From NCBI GenBank assembly GCA_944391255.1, contig CALXSW010000015.1, forward strand, positions 1 through 11,226: a stretch of 11,226 nt of DNA. The letters are read 5' to 3'. Below are positions 1 to 5,839 of this stretch, piece after piece. Positions within the stretch are counted from its first letter, which is position 1, and each line of letters opens with the position of its first letter. The notes beneath the pieces are model-generated. The model was not told where the DNA came from. It searched no databases and was given only the letters and a program-made list of their open reading frames with translations. A program made the translations under genes and the position numbers. This DNA comes from an uncultured Clostridia bacterium (GTDB taxonomy: Bacteria; Bacillota; Clostridia; UBA1381).

Positions 1-1076
1 AAGAGGTAGTATATCTTCTCCTTTTCGGCGAGCTTCCTACAGCGTCGCGTTTACAGAGATTCAGAGATGTGCTTGGAGATCTTCGCAGACTTCCGAAGGG
101 ATTTGCTGAGGATATGATCCTTAAAGCGCCTTCAAACAACATTATGAACAAAATGGCCAGAAGTGTTCTCGCCTCTTATTCATACGACCCTAATCCGGAC
201 GAGCTTTCAGTTGAAAATCTGCTCCGTCAGTCGATAGAGCTTATAGCGCGTCTCCCCGTTATGGCAGCTGTCGGCTATCAGGCTAAAAAGCATTATCATG
301 ACGGAGAGAGCTTATATCTGCATCTGCCTCAGCCATCGCTTTCTACAGCGGAAAACTTCCTCTATATGCTGCGTCCTCATAACGAGTATACACGCGAAGA
401 GGCTGAGCTCATCGATGTGCTGCTCATGATCTACGCAGAGCATGGCGGTGGTAATAACTCGGCATTTACAACTCGCGTAGTTTCATCATCAGGCACAGAC
501 ACATACAGCGCTATTGCGGCTGCTATCGGTTCACTTAAAGGACATAAGCACGGCGGCGCAAATGCCAAGATAATGGCAATGATGAAGGACATAGAAGAGC
601 ATGTTGAAAACTGGGAAGATGAAGATGAGGTATGCGCATATATAGAAAAAATCCTGCGCAAGGAAGCCTTTGACGGTCAGGGACTTATATACGGTATGGG
701 TCACGATGTCTATACATACAGCGATCCGCGCTGCGTTCTTCTTAAAGAGCGCGCAAAGCGTCTCGCGCAGAAGAATCCGGAATGGATGAAGGAATTCATG
801 CTTTACGACTGCGTTGAACGCCATACGCCTGAATGCTTCTACAATGTTAAAAAGAACCACAAGATCATGTGCGCTAACGTTGATATGTATTCGGGATTTG
901 TATATAAAATGCTCGGTATCGCTCCGGAGATGTACACTCCTCTGTTCGCTATATCGAGAATTGCCGGCTGGTGCGCTCACAGACTTGAGGAAACGATCGG
1001 CTGCTCACGTATAATAAGACCGGCTTACAAGTCAATAGTAGAAAAGAAGGATTACATTCCGATCGCGGAAAGATAA
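1..1076 (+). CDS. Citrate synthase (citrate/2-methylcitrate synthase family), 5' end outside the window
   Basis: The enzyme condenses acetyl-CoA with oxaloacetate to give citrate in the cytoplasm, at the entry of the TCA cycle or the oxidative route to glutamate. The reading frame is open from position 3 and already encodes EVVYLLLFGELPT, the conserved VxYLLLxGELPT segment of the family, so the GTG at 69 is internal and the true start lies upstream. About 357 residues are visible. The active-site signatures are present: GHKHGGAN, with the catalytic His codon at 549-551; GMGHDVYT, with the second His at 702-704; and NVDMYSG, with the catalytic Asp at 882-884. The stop is TAA at 1074-1076. No terminator is visible in the 42 bases before the next gene, so cotranscription is likely. 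A 2-methylcitrate synthase activity cannot be excluded from sequence alone. Confidence 0.95.
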   Translation, partial: EVVYLLLFGELPTASRLQRFRDVLGDLRRLPKGFAEDMILKAPSNNIMNKMARSVLASYSYDPNPDELSVENLLRQSIELIARLPVMAAVGYQAKKHYHDGESLYLHLPQPSLSTAENFLYMLRPHNEYTREEAELIDVLLMIYAEHGGGNNSAFTTRVVSSSGTDTYSAIAAAIGSLKGHKHGGANAKIMAMMKDIEEHVENWEDEDEVCAYIEKILRKEAFDGQGLIYGMGHDVYTYSDPRCVLLKERAKRLAQKNPEWMKEFMLYDCVERHTPECFYNVKKNHKIMCANVDMYSGFVYKMLGIAPEMYTPLFAISRIAGWCAHRLEETIGCSRIIRPAYKSIVEKKDYIPIAER

Positions 1077-1118
1077 AATCATCATAAACGATCATTATTC
1101 AGAAAGGGATCAAAGCAA

Positions 1119-1859
1119 ATGAAGGATAAAGTAAATATTCTGGGTGTCAATGTGGATATGCTCAATATCCAGCAGTCTGCTGACAGGATCATGCAGTTCT
1201 TTAATGAGGATAAGCTTCACAAGGTTTATACTCCTAATTCTGAGATCATCATGGCTGCATATAAGGATCCGGAATTTAAAAATATGCTCAATAACGCGGA
1301 TCTTCTGACAGCTGACGGCATAGGCGTTGTTTACGCGTCAAAATTCTTAAAAAAGCCGATCGCGGAGCGCGCGGCAGGTTATGATATCGCCTGCGAGGTG
1401 CTTAAAAGAATAAACGGAACATCGCACTCTCTGTTCCTGTTCGGAGGAAAGCCGGGAGTAGCGGAAACCGCGAAAGAAAAGCTCCTTGAACAATATCCAG
1501 ACCTTAAAATAGTTGGATGCAGAAATGGCTATTTCAAAGACGAAGAAGACGCTGATATCGTAAAAGAAATAAACAGCTCCGGCGCTGATCTTCTCTTTGT
1601 ATGTCTCGGCGCGCCTAAGCAGGAAAAGTGGCTTGCAAAAAATGGTGATTTTCTCGGAGTGCGCGTCGCTATGGGAATCGGCGGAAGCCTTGACGTTTTT
1701 GCCGGCACCGCTGAAAGAGCACCTGAATTTTACTGCAAGCACGGCCTTGAATGGTTCTATCGCCTTATGAAAGAGCCTAAGCGCATCGGCAGACAGATGG
1801 CTCTGCCTAAATTTGCAGCAACAGTTCTTGTTCACGGCAAAAAATTCAAGCAGGATTGA
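1119..1859 (+). CDS. WecG/TagA/CpsF family (GT26) glycosyltransferase
   Basis: This 246-residue protein belongs to the family that transfers N-acetylmannosamine or a related sugar from a UDP donor onto an undecaprenyl-diphosphate-linked sugar, for wall teichoic acid or other envelope polysaccharides on the inner membrane face. Family motifs run in order: TPNSEII (38-44), LLTADGIGVVYASKFL (62-77), LFLFGGKPGVAE (105-116), CLGAPKQEKWL (162-172) and GIGGSLDVFAGTAERAPEF (186-204). T38 and D66 match the Thr and the catalytic Asp described for TagA. The C-terminal Arg/Trp-rich tail (EWFYRLMKEPKRIGRQ, 211-226) matches the membrane-binding appendage of the family. The ATG follows GAAAGGGA (about 1102-1109). 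No other envelope polysaccharide gene is visible nearby, so the acceptor and sugar are unknown. Family assignment is firm; substrate is inference. Confidence 0.92.
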   Translation: MKDKVNILGVNVDMLNIQQSADRIMQFFNEDKLHKVYTPNSEIIMAAYKDPEFKNMLNNADLLTADGIGVVYASKFLKKPIAERAAGYDIACEVLKRINGTSHSLFLFGGKPGVAETAKEKLLEQYPDLKIVGCRNGYFKDEEDADIVKEINSSGADLLFVCLGAPKQEKWLAKNGDFLGVRVAMGIGGSLDVFAGTAERAPEFYCKHGLEWFYRLMKEPKRIGRQMALPKFAATVLVHGKKFKQD

Positions 1860-1869
1860 TATTCTGCAT

Positions 1870-1903
1870 TCAAAAATAATATACGATATATAACTATTTT
1901 TGA
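1870..1903 (+). promoter_or_regulatory. AT-rich nested inverted repeat upstream of tmk
   Basis: TCAAAAATA (1870-1878) is perfectly complementary to TATTTTTGA (1895-1903), and ATATA (1879-1883) can pair with TATAT (1887-1891) inside it. The 3' arm runs into the first two bases of the tmk ribosome binding site GAAAGGA (1902-1908). The structure is AU-only apart from one pair, so it is weak as a terminator. It could tune translation of tmk or be chance in AT-rich DNA. Confidence 0.3.
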
Positions 1904-1916
1904 AAGGATATACAAA

Positions 1917-2588
1917 ATGGGACTTTTGATCGCCATAGATGGAGTAGACGCGAGCGGCAAGCAGACGCAGTCTGAGCTTGTATACAAAAAGCTCACCGAT
2001 GAAGGATATAACGCGCGGCTCATCTCATTCCCGAACTATGATTCCGACTCTTCAGCGCTTGTAAAGATGTATCTTGCAGGCGAATTCGGAGACAGACCGG
2101 AAGATGTGAACGCGTATGCAGCATCTACGTTTTTCGCTGCTGACAGATTCGCGTCCTACCGCCGCGACTGGAAAAAGGATTATGACAGCGGCGTTATAAT
2201 AATTGCCGACAGATATGTTCAGTCAAATATGATACATCAGGCGTCAAAGCTGAGATCTGATGAACGCGATAAATTTATCTCATGGCTCTATGATCTCGAA
2301 TATAATGTCTACGGTCTGCCCGAGCCGGATATCACAGTTTTTCTTGATATGCCGCCTGAGGCAGCGTCAAGACTTATGGCTGACCGCGCCAACAAGATCG
2401 ACAACAGCGCAAAAAAAGATATACACGAGCGCAACAAGCAGTATCTTTACGAAAGCTATCGCAACGCTCTGTCTATATCTGAAAAATTTGGCTGGCACAG
2501 GATATCATGCGTGAACGGCGATGATATACGTTCAGTCGAGGACATCAATTCAGAAATAATGGGCGTATTGACTGATATTATCAGATAA
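1917..2588 (+). CDS. tmk: Thymidylate kinase (dTMP kinase)
   Basis: The enzyme phosphorylates dTMP to dTDP with ATP, an essential step of dTTP synthesis in the cytoplasm. The 223 residues begin with the nucleotide-binding loop IDGVDASGKQTQ (7-18), where the usual GKT/S-T is GKQT. The DRY motif is at 98-100, followed by the substrate-site segment VQSNMIHQ (101-108). FLDMPPEAASRLM (142-154) is the FLDxxPE segment of the family. The lid region (RANKIDNSAKKDIHERNKQYL start, about 157-176) has few arginines. Length is typical (200-225). The ATG is preceded by GAAAGGA (1902-1908) at a good distance. It lies 57 bases after the glycosyltransferase stop and may share its transcript; the strong terminator at 2603 ends the unit. 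Confidence 0.95.
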   Translation: MGLLIAIDGVDASGKQTQSELVYKKLTDEGYNARLISFPNYDSDSSALVKMYLAGEFGDRPEDVNAYAASTFFAADRFASYRRDWKKDYDSGVIIIADRYVQSNMIHQASKLRSDERDKFISWLYDLEYNVYGLPEPDITVFLDMPPEAASRLMADRANKIDNSAKKDIHERNKQYLYESYRNALSISEKFGWHRISCVNGDDIRSVEDINSEIMGVLTDIIR

Positions 2589-2602
2589 AATCAAAAATTT
2601 AC

Positions 2603-2648
2603 AGAGGCTGCTGCAAACTCATCGAGTTTTGCGACAGCCTCTTTTTTT
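2603..2648 (+). terminator. Rho-independent terminator after tmk (copy A of a repeated hairpin)
   Basis: GAGGCTG (2604-2610) pairs with CAGCCTC (2635-2641); further pairing through GCAAA/TTTTGC and CTC/GAG continues to a three-base loop. Seven T follow (2642-2648). It ends the citrate synthase/glycosyltransferase/tmk unit. On the minus strand the same hairpin is followed by a T-rich stretch and could also stop transcripts arriving from the DUF421/DUF4363 genes. The first 26 bases recur at 9175-9200. Confidence 0.9.
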
Positions 2649-2789
2649 ATAGGTTTATTTTAAAGGGCGGATACTATCCGCTATCTCACAAACGCGCTAT
2701 TTATAAAAATTGCGAAAGCGCGCTAAAACAGGACAACTATCCTTTACACGTGTAACAGATACATACCCCACATTTATTATATAGCTTTT
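2649..2789. other. Gap between convergent genes with several small palindromes
   Basis: No coding sequence is supported here. The gap contains a 15-base inverted repeat (GCGGATA-C-TATCCGC, 2667-2681) and a perfect 12-base palindrome (TTACACGTGTAA, 2744-2755). A weaker pairing of CGCGCT with AGCGCG lies between them. No start codon with a ribosome binding site and no promoter is convincing. This may be the 3' untranslated region of both convergent units, or the remains of a small repeat. Confidence 0.4.
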
Positions 2790-3170
2790 TTATAATATAT
2801 TTTCAAATCGCAGTCTGTAATTTTTCGGCAGATGCTCAAACAAAAATTCAAGCACGTTGGTTTTTGCCAACGCTTCCGTTCCGGCTCCCGCGTTCGTGTA
2901 TTCCTCAAGCTCTGAAAGCGTCATTCTTATTTTGTCAAGCTCCTCGTGATCGCTGAAAGCCTCAAAATATCTTTCCTCCTCATCGAGATATCTATAAAGC
3001 TCGTCTATTTTCTGCGACGCGTTCTTGTACCGCCTGTTTTCAAGCTCTTCTCTGACCTCACAATTTATCTCCGACAGCTCCTCCGACACATCGCTAAGCT
3101 TATTCATATACCAGATGCCTCCGGCTGCAAGAACGGCTGTCATTATCAGCACAGCTATCATGCTTTTCAA
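2790..3170 (-). CDS. DUF4363 family small membrane-anchored protein
   Basis: The 126-residue product has one N-terminal hydrophobic helix (about 4-21, SMIAVLIMTAVLAAGGIW) followed by a highly charged, probably helical soluble part rich in Glu, ending FENIL. This architecture and its place directly after a DUF421 gene match DUF4363 proteins of Clostridia, whose molecular role is unknown. The helix is probably an uncleaved anchor with the rest outside the cytoplasm. The start is a TTG at 3170: GGAGG (3183-3179 on the minus strand) lies eight bases before it, whereas the ATG at 3161 would be 17 bases away. The ribosome binding site lies inside the last codons of the DUF421 gene, whose stop is three bases upstream of this start, so translation is likely coupled. 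Confidence 0.8.
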   Translation of the reverse strand: MKSMIAVLIMTAVLAAGGIWYMNKLSDVSEELSEINCEVREELENRRYKNASQKIDELYRYLDEEERYFEAFSDHEELDKIRMTLSELEEYTNAGAGTEALAKTNVLEFLFEHLPKNYRLRFENIL

Positions 3171-3173
3171 TTC

Positions 3174-3854
3174 TCAGCCCTCCCCTTTTTTCTGTATAAA
3201 CAGTTCTCCCTCCGCGTCCACCGACGCTATAAACACATCTTTCATATCGTCTATGCCGTTTTTTTTCAGCTCATCTTTCAGCCATTTTAGGCTCTTTCCG
3301 CTTCTTTTCAGCTCTGTTTCATTAAGCTCTCCGTCAGATATCACAGTACACGGCAGTCCCTCGCTCCTGACATCTGTAAGTCCCAGATCCTCGACCGTTA
3401 CGCTTCTCGCGTGATCGCGCGGTATTACGCTTAATTTGCCGCTCGTTTCGATTACCGCCACAGCCACATCTGAAATATCATGACAATTATTGAGCCTGAG
3501 CTCCTCAAGCAGATCGTTTATATTAAACCGCAGCCTGCGCATCTCTTTTTCAATTATCACTCCGTCATATATCACGATAGACGGTTCTCCGCTTATGATC
3601 CTTCTAACTTTCCTGCTCTTAAGACACAGAAACGACGTTATGACTTCCGCTATAACGAGAGTGAACACAGGTATCACGCCCGCCGTGAGCGGGATATTTA
3701 CCGATTCCATAGGCACCGTGGCAAGATCGGATATCATTATCGCCACCACAAGCTCTGATGGCTGAAGCTCCCCTATCTGCCTTTTTCCCATCACTCGGAG
3801 CGAAAATATAACCGATATATACAAGATCAAGGTACGTATCATTATAATAAACAT
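3174..3854 (-). CDS. DUF421 (YetF-like) membrane protein
   Basis: The 226-residue protein has the DUF421 layout: about three N-terminal membrane helices (about 3-22, 34-49, 54-77) and a soluble C-terminal domain. The hallmark segment GKRQIGELQPSELVVAIMISDLA (23-45; key residues GKR, Q31, E34, D43) is intact, followed by PSIVIYDGVI (91-100) and the helix-rich NINDLLEELR (111-120). The family includes Bacillus YetF and related proteins; links to the cell envelope and stress or sporulation are reported, but the biochemical role is not settled. The ATG at 3854 is preferred because GGAGAG (3867-3862) lies seven bases ahead. The in-frame GTG at 3860 would be one base from that site. It forms a pair with the downstream DUF4363 gene and is transcribed divergently from rpsB. 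Confidence 0.88.
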   Translation of the reverse strand: MFIIMIRTLILYISVIFSLRVMGKRQIGELQPSELVVAIMISDLATVPMESVNIPLTAGVIPVFTLVIAEVITSFLCLKSRKVRRIISGEPSIVIYDGVIIEKEMRRLRFNINDLLEELRLNNCHDISDVAVAVIETSGKLSVIPRDHARSVTVEDLGLTDVRSEGLPCTVISDGELNETELKRSGKSLKWLKDELKKNGIDDMKDVFIASVDAEGELFIQKKGEG

Positions 3855-3965
3855 GCACACACTCTCCGTTCGATTTTATTTGCGGTCTTTTTATCTATTA
3901 TTTACATAGCCTTTTCATATGATACATAAAAATTTCGTTGATTTTACGCGTTTTTTTTATTTAAA

Positions 3966-3981
3966 CCGCTTGACAAAGCGG
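3966..3981. repeat. Perfect inverted repeat overlapping the rpsB -35 box
   Basis: CCGCTT (3966-3971) and AAGCGG (3976-3981) are perfect inverted arms separated by GACA. The -35 hexamer TTGACA (3970-3975) is made of the end of the left arm plus the spacer. It could be an operator read by a dimeric regulator or a coincidence of the promoter sequence. Confidence 0.4.
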
Positions 3982-3998
3982 CGCGGAAATGTTAAAAT
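3970..3998 (+). promoter_or_regulatory. Strong sigma-A promoter of rpsB-tsf
   Basis: The -35 box TTGACA (3970-3975) matches the consensus fully. A 17-base spacer separates it from TAAAAT (3993-3998), which matches five of six bases of the -10 consensus. Transcription would start near 4005 and give a leader of about 115 bases before the rpsB start. This is as expected for a highly expressed translation operon. Confidence 0.85.
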
Positions 3999-4020
3999 AA
4001 TTGGGTATGAAAAATACACA

Positions 4021-4079
4021 CGCATAATGTTTGTACCCGTTGCCGTTTTGCCGCGGTTGGTGCAAAGCTGATTTATGCG
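4021..4079 (+). ncRNA. Structured 5' leader of rpsB, candidate ribosomal-protein autoregulatory element
   Basis: CGCATAA (4021-4027) pairs with TTATGCG (4073-4079). Inside this, TTTGTACC (4030-4037) pairs with GGTGCAAA (4059-4066) with one G-U pair. A short CCG/CGG pairing (4043-4045 with 4054-4056) could form at the tip. The leader lies between the predicted start of transcription and the rpsB ribosome binding site. Ribosomal protein genes are often controlled by binding of their own product to such leaders, so S2 feedback is a reasonable inference. I do not recognise a named RNA family. Confidence 0.45.
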
Positions 4080-4119
4080 GAGGTCAAAAAAACAAAACAA
4101 ATACGGAGGATTTTTTAAA

Positions 4120-4851
4120 ATGGCAAATGTTATTTCAATGAAGCAGCTTTTGGAAGCCGGTGTACACTTTGGTCACCAGACAAGAAGATGGAACCCTAAA
4201 ATGGCTCCTTATATCTTCACAGAAAGAAATGGTATCTACATCATCGACCTTCAGAAGACAGTAAAGAAAGTTGAAGAGGCTTACTACTTCATCCGCGATA
4301 TCGCAGCAAGCGGTAAGAGCGTATTGTTCGTTGGTACAAAGAAGCAGGCTCAGGACTCGATCAAAGAAGAGGCTGAAAGAGTTGGCATGTACTATGTAAA
4401 CAACAGATGGCTCGGCGGTATGCTCACAAACTTCCAGACAATTGAAAAGAGAATCGACAGATTGGCTCAGATCAACAAGATGGAAGAAGAAGGCACTTTC
4501 GAATTGCTTCCTAAGAAGGAAGTTCAGATCCTTAAGAACACAAGAGACAAGCTGGAAAAGAACCTTGGCGGTATCAAGGATATGAAGGAACTTCCGGGCG
4601 CTATGTTCGTAGTTGACCCAAGAAAGGAAAAGATCGCTATAGCAGAAGCTAAGAAGCTCGGAATCCCTGTAGTTGCAATTGTTGATACTAACTGTGACCC
4701 TGATGAGGTTGATTACGTTATCCCAGGTAACGATGACGCTATCCGCGCGGTTAAGCTTATCGCTTCAACTATTTCAAACGCTATCATCGAAGGCAGACAG
4801 GGCGAAGACGCAGTAGCAGAAGAAGCTGAAACTGCTGAAGACGCTGAATAA
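4120..4851 (+). CDS. rpsB: 30S ribosomal protein S2
   Basis: S2 is a 30S subunit protein that binds 16S rRNA late in assembly and helps recruit S1 or stabilise mRNA binding. The start at 4120 gives MANVISMKQLLEAGVHFGHQ, which is the conserved N terminus, and GGAGGA (4105-4110) sits nine bases ahead. The in-frame ATG at 4075 would add 15 basic residues unknown in the family and lies within the leader stem, so it is rejected. Conserved segments include TRRWNPKMAPYIF (21-33), NGIYIIDLQKT (37-47), FVGTKKQAQ (about 71-79), NNRWLGGMLTNF and LPGAMFVVDPRKE. Length (243 residues) is typical, with an acidic C-terminal tail. Arg codons are mostly AGA, as in tsf, unlike the mixed use in flanking genes, which fits high expression. 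It is the first gene of the rpsB-tsf unit. Confidence 0.97.
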   Translation: MANVISMKQLLEAGVHFGHQTRRWNPKMAPYIFTERNGIYIIDLQKTVKKVEEAYYFIRDIAASGKSVLFVGTKKQAQDSIKEEAERVGMYYVNNRWLGGMLTNFQTIEKRIDRLAQINKMEEEGTFELLPKKEVQILKNTRDKLEKNLGGIKDMKELPGAMFVVDPRKEKIAIAEAKKLGIPVVAIVDTNCDPDEVDYVIPGNDDAIRAVKLIASTISNAIIEGRQGEDAVAEEAETAEDAE

Positions 4852-4884
4852 TTTCAACTTTTTTAACCAGGAGGAGAAAAAACT

Positions 4885-5790
4885 ATGGCATTCACAGCAA
4901 AAGACGTTAAGGAATTAAGAGAAATGACAGGCTGCGGCATGATGGACTGTAAAAAGGCTCTTACAGAAACAGATGGCGACAAGGAAAAGGCTATCGAATT
5001 CTTGAGAGAAAAAGGTCTTGCTACAGCTGCTAAGAAGTCAGGCAGAATAGCATCAGAAGGTGTTGTTCTTGACTATGTAGACGGCAATGTAGGCGTTATC
5101 ATCGAAGTAAACGCTGAAACAGACTTCGTTGCTAAGAACGAGCAGTTCACAGATTTCGTTACAGCAGTTGCTAAGACTGTTGCTAAGGAAAATCCGGCTG
5201 ACGTTGAAGCTCTTAAGGCTATGCAGATCGCTGACGGTACACAGACTGTAGGCGAAGAGCTCACAGAAAAGATCGCTAAGATCGGCGAAAACATGAACAT
5301 CAGAAGATTCGCAAGATTCGAAGGCACTGTTGCATCATATATCCACGCTGCAGGCAGAATCGGCGTTCTCGTTAAGTTTGACACTGATGTTGCTGATAAG
5401 GACGGATTCGCTGAATTCGCTAAGAACATCGCTATGCAGGTTGCTGCAGCAGGCGCTCAGTACCTCACAAGAGAAGATGTTCCGGCTGAAGTTGTTGAAA
5501 AGGAAAAGGAGATCCTTTCAATACAGGCTTTGAACGAAGGCAAGCCAGCTAACATCGTTGAAAAGATGGTTATCGGAAGGATCAACAAGTTCTATAAGGA
5601 AGTATGTCTTGTAGATCAGGAATACATCAAGGACGGCGATTTGTCAGTATCAAAGTATGTTGACAAGACAGCTAAGGAACTTGGCGGTTCTATAAAGATC
5701 GTTGATTACGCTCGTTTTGAAAAGGGCGAAGGCCTTGAAAAGAAAGAAGACAACTTCGCTGAAGAAGTTGCTGCTATGATGGGCAAATAA
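4885..5790 (+). CDS. tsf: Elongation factor Ts
   Basis: EF-Ts is the nucleotide exchange factor that releases GDP from EF-Tu during translation in the cytoplasm. The 301 residues are of normal length. The N-terminal UBA-like module is clear: VKELREMTGCGMMDCKKAL (8-26), with AIEFLREKGLA (36-46). The TDFVA motif (79-83, in NAETDFVAKNEQF) is the part that inserts against EF-Tu. Two core subdomains follow, with VAAAGAQYLTREDVPAEVVE marking the second core repeat. AGGAGG (4869-4874) lies 10 bases before the ATG. It follows rpsB by 33 bases without a terminator. The unit ends at the hairpin at 5804, so pyrH and frr, which often follow tsf in bacteria, are not linked here. Confidence 0.97.
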   Translation: MAFTAKDVKELREMTGCGMMDCKKALTETDGDKEKAIEFLREKGLATAAKKSGRIASEGVVLDYVDGNVGVIIEVNAETDFVAKNEQFTDFVTAVAKTVAKENPADVEALKAMQIADGTQTVGEELTEKIAKIGENMNIRRFARFEGTVASYIHAAGRIGVLVKFDTDVADKDGFAEFAKNIAMQVAAAGAQYLTREDVPAEVVEKEKEILSIQALNEGKPANIVEKMVIGRINKFYKEVCLVDQEYIKDGDLSVSKYVDKTAKELGGSIKIVDYARFEKGEGLEKKEDNFAEEVAAMMGK

Positions 5791-5803
5791 TTAGATCATA
5801 ATG

Positions 5804-5837
5804 AAAAGGTATCGACAATAGCGCCGATACCTTTTTT
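5804..5837. terminator. Bidirectional terminator between tsf and the GH78 gene
   Basis: AAAAGGTATCG (5804-5814) pairs perfectly with CGATACC plus TTTT (5825-5835) around a ten-base loop. Six T (5832-5837) follow on the plus strand for tsf. The A run on the other side gives a U run on the minus strand, just after the TAA of the rhamnosidase gene at 5840, so one hairpin serves both convergent units. Confidence 0.9.
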
Positions 5838-5839
5838 AT

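Noticed and set aside
531..980. 149-codon minus-strand frame inside the citrate synthase gene
   Set aside because: It overlaps the conserved active-site coding region of citrate synthase and shows no protein family features.
1347..1835. 162-codon open frame on the minus strand inside the GT26 gene
   Set aside because: It lies entirely antisense to a gene with clear family motifs, has no recognisable domain and reads as Cys/Phe/Arg-rich shadow translation.
1856..1885. Possible tmk promoter (TTGATA with an 18-base spacer to TATACG)
   Set aside because: The -10 match is poor (four of six) in AT-rich DNA and the box overlaps the upstream stop codon; read-through from upstream explains expression as well.
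3025..3414. Ser/Phe-rich plus-strand frames opposite the DUF421/DUF4363 genes
   Set aside because: They are antisense to two genes with matching ribosome binding sites and known domain order; the Ser/Phe-rich composition is typical of reverse-strand reading.
4075..4119. Possible longer start of rpsB at the ATG at 4075
   Set aside because: It lies within the leader stem and lacks a spaced ribosome binding site. The added residues are basic and unlike any S2 N terminus, while 4120 has GGAGGA and the conserved MANVISMKQLL start.
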